NCBI RefSeq assembly: GCF_018402495.1
Contig: NZ_JAGYIU010000004.1
Span: 62,001 to 126,000, forward strand
Origin: Pseudoalteromonas sp.
GTDB lineage: Bacteria > Pseudomonadota > Gammaproteobacteria > Enterobacterales > Alteromonadaceae
Reading direction: 5' to 3'
Length of the DNA: 64,000 nt
Positions 21,593 through 31,761 of the stretch are shown one piece after another. Under the pieces are notes generated by a model. It was not told where the DNA came from and did not search any database. It saw nothing but the letters and a program-made list of their open reading frames with translations. The translations under genes were made by a program, and so were the position numbers. Position 1 is the first letter of the stretch; each line of letters starts with the position of its first letter.

Positions 21593-21730
21593 TTATCTGA
21601 TTTTAGGATTATAAATGACTGTTATTTATGTGGTTATTAGCTAAACATCGATGTTTACTCAATGCACGAGGAAAAAATAAGCTAAACGGGGTGAACATTG
21701 CTTTAGTTTTCTGGTAAAATCTCGTCCTAA

Positions 21731-23065
<1,335 letters not shown>

Positions 23066-23080
23066 TTGGGTTTATGTTGA

Positions 23081-23109
23081 AAAGAAGCTGCCATGTGCAG
23101 CTTTTTTTA
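23081..23109 (+). terminator. Rho-independent terminator of purA
   Basis: AAGCTGC at 23085-23091 pairs with GCAGCTT at 23097-23103 around a CATGT loop, followed by a T run. It begins about 20 bp after the purA stop codon. Confidence 0.85.
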
Positions 23110-23189
23110 TGTCTATAAAAAAGCATACCTATTAATAGTGGAACGATCTTTGTATATTATTTGGTAAGTTTATTTTTAAAGTGGTTAAT

Positions 23190-23828
23190 ATGCGTTTATC
23201 TTCTCGTTGCTCAGTGTGGTCATTATCACTACTTACACTGTCTTTATTTAATATAAGCAATAGCTTAGCTGAAGAAAGCCCTGCAGCTGTGCCGCTGTAT
23301 ACTGAATCTGAGTTAATCGCTCTAATTAATGAGAATACTCATTTGGCCCGCGTAAAGGCAGATGATTGCCAGTTAGTACAAGACATAGAAGCGCGAGCCA
23401 ATAAAATGGCATTACCGTCCTACCAATTTTTATACGGTGATATGCTCGCTTATAAGGTCTGTGTTGAACGTGATGTAGCGCTAGGTGTGTATTACATGAA
23501 AAAAGCGGCTGAGCAGGGCTTAGCGGCGGCATTAGAGCAGTTAGGGCGCTACTATGATGTAGGGCAGCTGGTACAAAAAGATAAAGCGATGGCAATTACT
23601 TACTTACGTGAGGCATCAGCACAAGGTAATTTAAAAGCGCAATTACGATTAGTCGGCTTGTTTAATCAAGGCTATGGTAGTCCAAGGGACTTTGAAGATG
23701 CTTATCGTTGGCTGTTTAACACCACGGTAGCCGATAAAGCGACACATAATAAAATAGAGCGAGCATTAACTAAACTTGCTGAAAAAATGCCAGCTAGTGT
23801 CGTAACCCGAGCGCGCTTACCTAGGTAA
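23190..23828 (+). CDS. motX: Sodium-type polar flagellar motor protein MotX (Sel1 repeats)
   Basis: In Vibrio, MotX and MotY form the periplasmic T ring that holds the sodium-driven PomAB stator round the polar flagellar motor. This 212-residue protein (from ATG 23190; GTG 23181 is possible) has a signal peptide ending near LAEE, a conserved N-terminal block PLYTESELIALINENTHLAR, the Cys-containing DDCQLVQDIEARA and YKVCVERDV segments, and two to three Sel1-like repeats (YYMKKAAEQG, TYLREASAQG). The location right after purA is the same as in Vibrio and Shewanella, as far as I recall. Thus the organism likely swims with a Na+-driven polar flagellum. Confidence 0.88.
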   Translation: MRLSSRCSVWSLSLLTLSLFNISNSLAEESPAAVPLYTESELIALINENTHLARVKADDCQLVQDIEARANKMALPSYQFLYGDMLAYKVCVERDVALGVYYMKKAAEQGLAAALEQLGRYYDVGQLVQKDKAMAITYLREASAQGNLKAQLRLVGLFNQGYGSPRDFEDAYRWLFNTTVADKATHNKIERALTKLAEKMPASVVTRARLPR

Positions 23829-24026
23829 CCTAAACTCTAAATAATAAACCTATTTCAAGCGGCTATTTTGAGTACTAACTGCGTTGAATTTACTTGCAAT
23901 AGGCCAGCTATTGACGCGAAAATTCGCTTTTTTCACTGAAAATCTCTGGCTAGAGAAAATAAACCTAATTATGACTATGATTTAGTATGTTAGTAAATCC
24001 TTAACCAGAGTTCAGTCTATGTAAAT

Positions 24027-24064
24027 AAAAAAGCGAGAGTGCTTTTTTAGCACTCTCGCTTTTT
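24027..24064. terminator. Bidirectional terminator between motX and the antiporter gene
   Basis: AAAAAAGCGAGAGTGC at 24027-24042 pairs with GCACTCTCGCTTTTT from 24050 across a TTTTTTA loop. A tract on one side and T tract on the other allow termination of the minus-strand antiporter gene and possibly of motX from the other side. Confidence 0.88.
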
Positions 24065-24069
24065 AGTTA

Positions 24070-25929
24070 TTACTCGTCTTTTTTATTGTCTTTGGCTTTG
24101 TTATTGACCGGATCTTTTAATAGCGATATTTTAGGCGGTTGCAATGCAACTACTCGTTCACCCTCTTGTGGTGGCTTTTCCATATCACTGGTAAAAGGCC
24201 TCATTTTCACTGGTGCGTCTTCATCACTGTCTTTATCCCCTTTGAGAATAAACAGCGGGATCGCTTCAGCATTCATTTCTAAATACTGCTGCCAGCTAAA
24301 CTCTTCCGATATTCGGGTTGCACTCACCTTGCCGCCTTTGGCAATAACGCTACTTAAACGGGCGTATGATCCGTTTTCACCAAACAGAATTTGCCGTGAT
24401 AAAAAGGTCGCGCTGTCTTTATTTGCTTTGGCATGCGAAGAAGATGAGCGTAGTGAAAATACATTCTTTTCATTTAATAAATGAGAAAAATACTGCACAC
24501 CTAGTGCGTTGTGGTGGCGATTAGGTGAAAGCGCTAAAACACTGCGAATAGTGGTTAAAGGTAAATAACGTTCAGCATGCTCCGATTGCGGGTTACCGTA
24601 ATAACAAGGCAGGCCATCCATACGCGCCATTCTGCAGTTCTCCCAAGCAGGATCTGATAGATGAACAGGAATATTTTGCTCTTTTAAGCCACGTGCAATT
24701 GCACGCGATACATGGTTGGCACCAATGATTAAAATAGTATTAGGAGAGGGTTGACGCACTCCGAGCAATTTAGCAACAGGGATAGCCGTTAAGCTTTGCA
24801 GTACCACAGTAACAATAATGACGGTAAATATAAGTGGCACCATTTTTTCGGCATCGGCCACACCTGCTTCCATCATACTCAGTGCAAATACAGAACCAAC
24901 GGCTGCTGCAACAATACCGCGAGGCGCAATCCAAGCAAGTACTAAGCGCGATTTCATCGGTAAATCTGTGCCGAATGTTGAAATGGCAATACACAACGGG
25001 CGGGCAATAAATAATACGATAGCTAAAAATATAAACACATCACTGTCGAGCATCATTAAGTCAGAGAGTTGTAATCTTGCGGCTAATAAAATAAATAAAG
25101 TCGAGATTAAAATCATCGACAAATCTTCTTTAAACTCGAGTACCGAATCTATTTCCAAGTCATCTTGATTAGCTAACCAAATGCCAAACACCGTCACAGC
25201 CAGTAAGCCTGACTCATGGCTTATGTAGTTTGAAATAGAAAAGCTAATTAATACCAACGCTAAAATACCAAACTTATGGAGCTCAAATGGCAACCATTCG
25301 CGGCGCATTAATTGCGTTGTGATCCAGCCCGACACCACACCAATACTCAAACCAACACCCACAGTTTTAACGAGTGCAATTATAGTGTGGCTAAATACTT
25401 CACCTTGACCAACCAACATGACGGCTTCAAACACTAATACTGCAAATAAAGCGCCTATAGGGTCAATTACTATGCCTTCCCAGCGTAAAATACGATCGAT
25501 ATCCTGGGTAGGTCGCATCGAGTTAAGTAATGGCGCAATAACCGTTGGCCCAGTCACTACCAGCACAGCGCCAAGCACTGCAGCTACTCGCCAATTTAAC
25601 TCCAATAACCAATAAGCACTTAAGCTGATAACAACGCAGGTGGTGAGCATGCCAATGGAGCAAAGATTTCTTACGACCTTACTGATCCCTTTAAGCTCTC
25701 TAAAGTGTAAGGTTAATGATCCTTCAAATAAAATAACAGCGACGCTTAAAGACACGACAGGGAAAAGTAAATCACCTAATAAGGCATCTGGATCTAATAC
25801 GCCACTAAATGGCCCTAATAAAAGCCCAGTAAGCAATAAAAACAGAATAGCGGGTACTTTGAATGCCCAAGCGACCCATTGGGCTAGCACTGAACACAGT
25901 GCAATACCGGCTAAATAAATTGCTGACAT
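24070..25929 (-). CDS. Cation:proton antiporter (CPA1, NhaP-like) with TrkA-N domain
   Basis: An inner-membrane Na+ or K+/H+ exchanger of 619 residues. The first 390 or so residues are the hydrophobic exchanger domain with about 12-13 segments; the family signatures LLLTGLLLGP (about 31) and LVVTGPTVIAPLL (about 122) are present, as is APRGIVAAAVGSVFALS (about 334). A Rossmann-type TrkA-N domain follows (NTILIIGANHVSRAIARGLK, from about 396), which in related transporters binds nucleotides and gates activity. A charged, lysine-rich C-terminal tail ends the protein. It is monocistronic with its own terminator. Role in pH and Na+ homeostasis is inferred; the ion specificity cannot be read from sequence. 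Confidence 0.88.
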   Translation of the reverse strand: MSAIYLAGIALCSVLAQWVAWAFKVPAILFLLLTGLLLGPFSGVLDPDALLGDLLFPVVSLSVAVILFEGSLTLHFRELKGISKVVRNLCSIGMLTTCVVISLSAYWLLELNWRVAAVLGAVLVVTGPTVIAPLLNSMRPTQDIDRILRWEGIVIDPIGALFAVLVFEAVMLVGQGEVFSHTIIALVKTVGVGLSIGVVSGWITTQLMRREWLPFELHKFGILALVLISFSISNYISHESGLLAVTVFGIWLANQDDLEIDSVLEFKEDLSMILISTLFILLAARLQLSDLMMLDSDVFIFLAIVLFIARPLCIAISTFGTDLPMKSRLVLAWIAPRGIVAAAVGSVFALSMMEAGVADAEKMVPLIFTVIIVTVVLQSLTAIPVAKLLGVRQPSPNTILIIGANHVSRAIARGLKEQNIPVHLSDPAWENCRMARMDGLPCYYGNPQSEHAERYLPLTTIRSVLALSPNRHHNALGVQYFSHLLNEKNVFSLRSSSSHAKANKDSATFLSRQILFGENGSYARLSSVIAKGGKVSATRISEEFSWQQYLEMNAEAIPLFILKGDKDSDEDAPVKMRPFTSDMEKPPQEGERVVALQPPKISLLKDPVNNKAKDNKKDE

Positions 25930-26469
25930 AGAGTAAAAACTCCTTAATATTAATAATGTTTGAAAGTATAACGATTAGTCCGCACTAATACAGTGGGTAT
26001 ACGCATGTAAATTAAATTTAGCTAATAAATATTAATTATTTATTTAGTGTTAATGCTGTTTTTAGCGGTGTTATCAAATTTATAGTCTGTATAACTACTA
26101 TTTATAATGGTCTAACTTTATGATATTAAATGTAAAATATACTCACCTTACCAATGTCAACTTCATTAGCTTGAATTTTAGCCTTGATCTAAACCGCTAT
26201 TTTAGCGTATTATATTTCGTGTTCTAACAATTTGTTATCTAATAAATTTTATTGTCTAATTAAATAAATATGTTAGATACACATATCTAAATACACTTAG
26301 TGGTTGTTTAGACTATGTTTTATAATGTTTGAACATAAGATATCATTTACCGAACTCTTTGGTATGGTTTTGCTTAAGGTGTTTATTTGCGTAATGCAGA
26401 TAAATAAATGTTTGAGTTGAACTATTACCTTTCAATATTTAATCCCCATCGTGGCGGTTAAATCTCGGT

Positions 26470-26513
26470 CCTTAAGTCATCACCCTATCTGTTGGTGTAC
26501 CAGACTTAAGAGG
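26470..26513 (+). promoter_or_regulatory. Leader hairpin next to the ribosome site of a small ORF, upstream of proB
   Basis: CTTAAGTC at 26471-26478 pairs perfectly with GACTTAAG at 26503-26510. A second stem, CACC at 26481-26484 with GGTG at 26494-26497, closes a 9-nt loop. The ribosome-binding sequence AAGAGG (26508-26513) of the following small ORF begins inside the right arm, so folding would limit access to it. This is the layout of a translational switch or leader-peptide regulator. It matches no riboswitch class that I recognise. Confidence 0.4.
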
Positions 26514-26517
26514 CTCT

Positions 26518-26595
26518 ATGTATGTTGTTAATAAAAAAGCCGCACACAGCTTCTTACAGCGATACATAAACAACACTTTATATTCTTTTAGTTAG
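26518..26595 (+). CDS. Candidate 25-residue leader peptide or small protein upstream of proB
   Basis: An ATG with a good AAGAGG ribosome site 4 nt upstream opens 25 codons ending in TAG. The peptide starts MYVVNKKAAHSF and ends NNTLYSFS; it is basic and has no membrane segment. It contains no run of proline codons, so a classic proline attenuator is not indicated. Support comes only from the ribosome site and the adjoining hairpin. It may be a chance ORF. Confidence 0.25.
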   Translation: MYVVNKKAAHSFLQRYINNTLYSFS

Positions 26596-26790
26596 TACGA
26601 GCCAATTTTTTATTGGGTTAATGCTATTTATTTTTTGCATTGAATTTAAAACAATGGTTTTAGAGGCGGTGTACGTGTGTATAAAAAGTGTGGGCAATGA
26701 TAAACAAATTCGACGCTGTGTTTTACACATAGCGACCTGGTTTCATTCATCTGTGGGATGAATATAAATAAAATGGAAAGTTGAGCATTT

Positions 26791-27897
26791 ATGCAAAAGT
26801 TAAATTGGCGACGTATCGTACTTAAAGTGGGCAGCGCCTTAATCGCACCTGATCAAGATGGCTGTCGTTCACGTTACTTATTAACCATCGCACAGTTTAT
26901 TGTTCACTGTCGCGCACGTGGTATTGAAGTTATTTTAGTTTCATCAGGCTCTGTGGCGGCAGGCTCACATTTATTTCCATCAGAGAAGCCGCGTTCAGTG
27001 GTAATGAAAAAAGCCATGGCGGCAGCAGGTCAAACTGAAATGATGGCGATGTGGGATCGTTTTTTTGATTTTCCTTCAGCGCAATTATTATTAACCCATG
27101 GTGATTTACGTGACCGCGAGCGTTACCAAAGTATTCGTGAAACAGTATTTACATTGCTAGAGCACGGTGTACTGCCTATCATTAATGAAAATGATGCGGT
27201 GACAACAGATGATTTAAAAGTAGGTGATAACGATAACTTATCAGCCATGGTTGCTGCCGCTGCGGATGCGGACGCATTAATGATTTTTTCAGATGTAGAT
27301 GGCTTGTATGATAAAAATCCAAATTTACATGATGACGCTGTGTTACTGCCTGAAATAAAATCAATTGATGATTCTATTTATGCTATGGCAGGATGTGCTA
27401 CCAGCGCTGTGGGAACCGGTGGCATGAAAACTAAAATTGAGGCAGCAGAAAAAGCCACCTCACATGGTATTGCAACCTACATTATTAATGGTTTTAAAGA
27501 AGAAACCTTTACTCGCTTATTAGCAGGTGAAAACCCAGGGAGTGTGTTCTTGCCTTATGAAAAACCAATGCAAGACTCTATCCACTGGATGACACATACT
27601 GCCAATGAGCAAGGTGAAGTGGTTGTTGATGGATCGTTTGATGATTCATTAGAAGGTGAAAGTGGCTGTTTACGTGGTGATGAAATTAGGGAAGTACATG
27701 GCGAATTTGCTGTGGGCGATACTATTTTAGTGCGAAGTGAAGATGGTACGCGTTTAGCTAAAGCCACAGCAAATTATAGTAGTTGCTTGTTAAACTTTAT
27801 CGCAGATAACGAGCAGAGTGAATTCAGCGAAAAAATGCAGGATTCAATTGGACCAATTATTTCAGAAAAAGATATCGCATTATTGGAGAAGTCATGA
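26791..27897 (+). CDS. proB: Glutamate 5-kinase
   Basis: Phosphorylates glutamate to gamma-glutamyl phosphate, the first and feedback-inhibited step of proline synthesis. The 368-residue product has the amino acid kinase domain (LKVGSALI near 11, ILVSSGSVAAGSHLF near 49, INENDAVTTDDLKVGDND near 131-148, GTGGMKTKIEAA near 210) and a C-terminal PUA domain (about 275-355). It overlaps proA by 4 bp (ATGA), so the two are translationally coupled. Proline also serves as an osmolyte, so the long leader upstream may control it in response to salt. Confidence 0.97.
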   Translation: MQKLNWRRIVLKVGSALIAPDQDGCRSRYLLTIAQFIVHCRARGIEVILVSSGSVAAGSHLFPSEKPRSVVMKKAMAAAGQTEMMAMWDRFFDFPSAQLLLTHGDLRDRERYQSIRETVFTLLEHGVLPIINENDAVTTDDLKVGDNDNLSAMVAAAADADALMIFSDVDGLYDKNPNLHDDAVLLPEIKSIDDSIYAMAGCATSAVGTGGMKTKIEAAEKATSHGIATYIINGFKEETFTRLLAGENPGSVFLPYEKPMQDSIHWMTHTANEQGEVVVDGSFDDSLEGESGCLRGDEIREVHGEFAVGDTILVRSEDGTRLAKATANYSSCLLNFIADNEQSEFSEKMQDSIGPIISEKDIALLEKS

Positions 27898-29141
27898 GTT
27901 TAATTACGGACATATCACGCCAAGCAGCAAAAGCTGCACATACACTTGCTTTACTCGATACCGAGACTAAAAACAACGTGTTAACCGATATGGCAGCGGC
28001 ATTAAGAGATCAAAAAGAATTTATAATCAAAGAAAACGAAAGTGACCTAAGCGCAGCCCGCGACAATAATTTAGCGGCATCAATGATAGATCGCCTAACG
28101 CTTAATGATGAACGCATTGAAGCGATGGCTGAAGGAATCGAAGTGATTGTTTCGCTGGATGATCCTGTTGGCCAGTTACGCGATATCACTGAACGGCCAA
28201 ATGGCATTAAAATTCGTAAAATGCGTGTGCCACTTGGTGTGGTATGCATGATTTATGAAGCACGCCCTAATGTAACGGCTGATGCGGGTGCATTGTGCTT
28301 TAAATCAGGGAATGGGGTTATTTTACGCGGTGGTAAAGAAGCACTTAAAAGCTCGCAGGCGATTGCCAGTGTAATGCACAGCGTGCTTACTAAACATGGT
28401 TTGCCAACGGCGCTAATTTCAGTTATTCCAGATCCTGACCGTGCTTTACTAATGGAATTAATGCAGCAACGCGACAGTATTGATTTAATTATTCCACGTG
28501 GCGGTGAAGGGCTTATTAACTATGTAACAGAAAACAGCACAATTCCTGTTATTCAGCACTTTAAAGGCGTGTGTCATTTATACGTAGATAAAGATGCAGA
28601 CTTAGAAGTGGCACTTAATCTACTACTTAACGGTAAAACTCAACGTACTGGCGTATGTAATGCCTTAGAAGGGTTAGTAGTACACCAAGATGTTGCTGAT
28701 GAGTTTTTAAACCTGTGCGCGGTAGTGCTTCGCCAAGAAGGCGTAAAAATAAATGCTGATGCCAAAGCGGCTGAGTATTTTGATAATGCCACTGTGCTTG
28801 CAGATAACGAATTTGGTGAAGAATATTTAGATTTAGAAATTGCTATTCGTATAGTGCCAAGCTTTGATGCAGCCGTTGAGCACATTGCTCAATTTGGCTC
28901 AAATCATACCGAAGTTATCTGTACTAAAAACGATGCTGCGGCAGAGTTATTCCAACGTAGTGTGGATGCATCGGTTGTTATGGTTAATGCGTCATCACGT
29001 TTCTCTGATGGCTCACAACTAGGTTTAGGCGCCGAGATTGGTATTGCAACGACTAAGCTGCATGCTTATGGTCCTATGGGGCTTGAGTCACTAACGACTG
29101 AAAAGTATTTAGTCAATGGTGTTGGTCAAGTTCGCGAATAA
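27894..29141 (+). CDS. proA: Gamma-glutamyl phosphate reductase
   Basis: NADPH-dependent reductase making glutamate-5-semialdehyde, the second step of proline synthesis. The product is 415 residues, aldehyde dehydrogenase superfamily. The catalytic Cys is in GVCNALEG (near residue 253); other motifs are PLGVVCMIYEARPNVT (about 106-121) and the C-terminal SSRFSDGSQLGLGAEIGIAT. It overlaps proB by 4 bp, and the operon ends at the terminator at 29164-29193. Confidence 0.98.
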   Translation: MSLITDISRQAAKAAHTLALLDTETKNNVLTDMAAALRDQKEFIIKENESDLSAARDNNLAASMIDRLTLNDERIEAMAEGIEVIVSLDDPVGQLRDITERPNGIKIRKMRVPLGVVCMIYEARPNVTADAGALCFKSGNGVILRGGKEALKSSQAIASVMHSVLTKHGLPTALISVIPDPDRALLMELMQQRDSIDLIIPRGGEGLINYVTENSTIPVIQHFKGVCHLYVDKDADLEVALNLLLNGKTQRTGVCNALEGLVVHQDVADEFLNLCAVVLRQEGVKINADAKAAEYFDNATVLADNEFGEEYLDLEIAIRIVPSFDAAVEHIAQFGSNHTEVICTKNDAAAELFQRSVDASVVMVNASSRFSDGSQLGLGAEIGIATTKLHAYGPMGLESLTTEKYLVNGVGQVRE

Positions 29142-29163
29142 CTTACCCAACCTAATAAACGAT

Positions 29164-29193
29164 AAAAATGCCGAGCTTTTGCTCGGCATTTTT
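29164..29193 (+). terminator. Rho-independent terminator of proBA
   Basis: AAAAATGCCGAGC at 29164-29176 pairs with GCTCGGCATTTTT at 29181-29193 around a TTTT loop, a 13-bp stem. It lies shortly after the proA stop. Confidence 0.92.
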
Positions 29194-29321
29194 GATCTCG
29201 ATTTAGCAAAATCAAACAACTAAGCAAACATAAAGATTAAAACAGGGCAAAAAATTATTAACAGAGAAATTTATTTAGAATATAAAAATAAGGATATTAC
29301 TTAAAGGAGAGAGTAGGAAAG

Positions 29322-29397
29322 TGGTGGAGCTAAGCAGGATCGAACTGCTGACCTCCTGCGTGCAAGGCAGGCGCTCTCCCAGCTGAGCTATAGCCCC
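29322..29397 (-). tRNA. tRNA-Ala (anticodon UGC)
   Basis: Read on the minus strand the 76 nt fold as a standard cloverleaf. The acceptor stem is GGGGCTA with TAGCTCC, followed by A and an encoded CCA. The D arm is AGCTCAGCTGGGAGAGC, the anticodon stem CCTGC/GCAGG with loop CTTGCAC (anticodon TGC), and the T arm contains the GTTCGATCC loop region. It stands alone between proBA and a lipoprotein gene. I see no repeat of its 3' end nearby, so no integrated element is indicated. Confidence 0.97.
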
Positions 29398-29563
29398 ACA
29401 TTCCAAATTTACATGCTATGTAAATGCTTAAGTGCTGAGTCTTAAGCGGGATGAACTTTAAATATTTTTGCGTTTTTGGTCAAGTATTTTTTCACAAATT
29501 TGTCCGTTTTAACTAATTTTTGTTAAACTCAACCTCACTACTTAATAAAAACGACAATCAATA

Positions 29564-29950
29564 ATGAAAAAATACGCGTTAATTTTCATGGTTTTTCTTT
29601 TTGGCTGTACCAGCTCGATTAATGAGCCGCCTTACGAAATTAATCAAAAACAGTTTTATGATGCTCTTGATGAACAAGGTAATAAGCTTTTTGCTTATGT
29701 GGTTTCTGTGAAGGCGAAGACGCGCGAGCAAATTAATCTCAATAAAAAGCTAACCCGAAGTGATATTGAGCGTTTTGCGGAGCAAGAGCATTTTGAAGAG
29801 TCGACTGTTTTAAAATTACAATTAGAAGATCAAGCCGTAGAGTTTCTTAGTAAAGAACTTGCACAGCGTAATTATTGTGAAGACAAGTATAAAATAAACG
29901 AGGTGTTATGGCGTGATTTAAGTGTGCAATTAAGAGGGCGTTGTTTGTAG
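29564..29950 (+). CDS. Small hypothetical lipoprotein
   Basis: A 128-residue protein with a short signal peptide and a lipobox, FLFGC, placing the lipidated Cys near residue 15. The mature part is charged, largely helical and has no family signature I recognise. Two late Cys residues (in YCED and the terminal RCL) could form a disulfide. It lies one base before the proX-like gene, so the two probably share a message. Function unknown. Confidence 0.65.
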   Translation: MKKYALIFMVFLFGCTSSINEPPYEINQKQFYDALDEQGNKLFAYVVSVKAKTREQINLNKKLTRSDIERFAEQEHFEESTVLKLQLEDQAVEFLSKELAQRNYCEDKYKINEVLWRDLSVQLRGRCL

Positions 29951-29951
29951 T

Positions 29952-30452
29952 ATGTTGGCGGATAAAGAAAAACTAGCGGCAGTGTTAACCCAGCTAAATA
30001 TAGAGTATGACGTAATAGAGCATCCGGCGCTACATAGTAGTTTAGACGCCGATGAACTGATGGTGAATCGCCCTGGAACACGTTTAAAAAACCTATTTTT
30101 GCGTGACAACGAAGGTAAACGTCACTTTTTAGTGATCACCGCCCACGATAAACAGCTCGACTTAAAATTGCTCTCTAAGCAACAAGGGTTATCGCGCTTG
30201 GGGTTTGCCTCTAATGAGCGTTTAGCTAAGTATCTTAAAGTGGCGCCAGGGTGTGTGTCTATGCTCAGCTTAATGAACGATAAGCAATGCGATGTAACGC
30301 TCTGGCTTGACCAAGATATTTGGTTTGGTGAGTTATTCCATTGCCATCCGTTTGAAAACACTCAAACATGGCTATTAACTAAGCCTGATTTACTGCGCTT
30401 TTTTGATTTTACAGAGCATCAGCCACGGGTGATGTTTTTGCCATCGTGCTGA
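29952..30452 (+). CDS. Ala-tRNA(Pro) deacylase, YbaK/ProX (INS domain) family
   Basis: A free-standing editing enzyme of 166 residues expected to hydrolyse alanine mis-attached to tRNA(Pro) in trans. The visible features are VIEHPALHSSLDADEL (about 17-32), the conserved KNLFLRDNEGKRHFLV (about 46-61) with its catalytic-site Lys, and GCVSMLSLMND (about 97-107). It resembles the ProXp-ala/PrdX group more than YbaK, which edits Cys-tRNA(Pro). It converges with the MFS gene on the opposite strand and overlaps its 3' end by 34 bp. Confidence 0.85.
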   Translation: MLADKEKLAAVLTQLNIEYDVIEHPALHSSLDADELMVNRPGTRLKNLFLRDNEGKRHFLVITAHDKQLDLKLLSKQQGLSRLGFASNERLAKYLKVAPGCVSMLSLMNDKQCDVTLWLDQDIWFGELFHCHPFENTQTWLLTKPDLLRFFDFTEHQPRVMFLPSC

Positions 30453-31567
30453 GCCCACATAATTAGGGCTAGTCCACACAAGCAAACCGCCAGTAATGTT
30501 GCCATAAATTCGGTTTGTCCATAGTGTTGATAAATCACCCCTGGTAATAATGAGCCTAGTGCACCGCCGCTGTAATAAAATGATACATAGCACCCATTGG
30601 TAACGCTTGGCGGTGCGTGACTGATTTTATTAACCAGTGGGGCCGCTGTGGAATGAATGACAAACATAGCGCCACAAAATAGCGTAAATGCAATTAAAAA
30701 CAACAACAGAGAATGACTCATCAATAGCCCAATACTTAGGTTGTAAACGACGAATGCAGCGATAAGTAAACGCCATGCAGAGGTTACCTTTTTTAATAAC
30801 CATGGGGTGAAAAAAGAAGCTAAAGCGCCAATTAAATAACCACTATAAACAATACCAATATCGCGCGTGTTATTAATTAAAAAGGTATTTTTTAAAATAA
30901 AGGGCAAGTAGTTTAATAGTGCGGCAAAACAAAAAAACATACAAAATATGGCTCCATAAAGTTTAATTGCAGAACCTTTTTTAAGTTGTTTAATATAATC
31001 TATCGGCGATAAAGCCTCGGTTGATTTAGTGCGATTAAAGCGTTTATGGGGAATACTTAATGCTAGAATTATCAGCATAGTAGCTATTAGGTAATAAAAA
31101 CTCTGCCACGACCAAACATCACTAAAGAGCGCAGCCAATACTCGACCCAAATAGCCACCAACAATGGTACTGCCTATGTAAAGCGTCATCTTTTTTTGCA
31201 AGGTATCGGCTTGATAGTTCATACCAATAAAGCTGGTCATGGCGGTCAATGCGGCAGGCAAAGTCAGCCCTTGCAAAAATCGAACGAGTAACAGTAACTC
31301 AAAGCTAGGTGCATAAATAAATAATAAACAACTGATGCCGAGAAACAACATCGCAATGCGTAATATTAGTAACGGGTTTCGCTTAGCTAAAAATAGCCCG
31401 TACACCAAAGGAGCAATAGCTAGAGGCAACATAGTGGCTGTCATTAAGCTGCCTGCAACAGCGGGGGTAACATTAAATTCACTAGCAAATAAACTTAATA
31501 ATGGCTGTGGTGCGTATAAAACAAAAAAAATAAAAACAGAACATATGAGTAAATGAGGAAAACGCAT
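30419..31567 (-). CDS. MFS transporter, YnfM-like
   Basis: A 382-residue inner-membrane carrier with 12 predicted segments in two halves. The N-terminal start (FVLYAPQPLLSLFASEFNVTPAVAGSL) and motif-A-like loop YGLFLAKRNPLLILRIAML are typical of the YnfM/arabinose-efflux-like branch. Substrate unknown; many relatives export small metabolites. It is monocistronic on the minus strand, and its last 34 bp overlap the end of the Ala-tRNA(Pro) deacylase gene tail to tail. Confidence 0.85.
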   Translation of the reverse strand: MRFPHLLICSVFIFFVLYAPQPLLSLFASEFNVTPAVAGSLMTATMLPLAIAPLVYGLFLAKRNPLLILRIAMLFLGISCLLFIYAPSFELLLLVRFLQGLTLPAALTAMTSFIGMNYQADTLQKKMTLYIGSTIVGGYLGRVLAALFSDVWSWQSFYYLIATMLIILALSIPHKRFNRTKSTEALSPIDYIKQLKKGSAIKLYGAIFCMFFCFAALLNYLPFILKNTFLINNTRDIGIVYSGYLIGALASFFTPWLLKKVTSAWRLLIAAFVVYNLSIGLLMSHSLLLFLIAFTLFCGAMFVIHSTAAPLVNKISHAPPSVTNGCYVSFYYSGGALGSLLPGVIYQHYGQTEFMATLLAVCLCGLALIMWAQHDGKNITRG

Positions 31568-31761
31568 TAGCTACCATTTATATCGCTTAATAGTTATGTC
31601 GCATTATATGTAAAACTAACAGGGGTTTCATAAATTAATCTTTATTGCGCTAAATCATGCTTTGTTTTCAGGAGTTTGTTAGATTAATACCGATAGCGCT
31701 GTTATTTACGCTCGTTGGTGATTAAAATAACATTAATATTCGTTTTTAGTAGGAACACGCC

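Larger units (their letters stand above)
25930..26790. other. Long AT-rich intergenic/leader region upstream of proBA
   Basis: These 861 bases separate the divergent antiporter gene and proB. No sizeable gene is visible. The left part is very AT-rich. A TATAAT at 26321-26326 is the best -10 candidate, though its -35 is poor. From about 26440 the sequence becomes more structured, with a stable hairpin (26470-26510), a small ORF (26518-26595) and further short inverted repeats close to proB, which suggests a regulatory mRNA leader. Confidence 0.5.

Noticed and set aside
26518-26595. Small proB ORF as a proline attenuator peptide
   Set aside because: It has no proline codons, and no terminator with a T run follows it.
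29322-29397. tRNA-Ala as integration site of a genomic island
   Set aside because: No direct repeat of its 3' end and no integrase are visible nearby.
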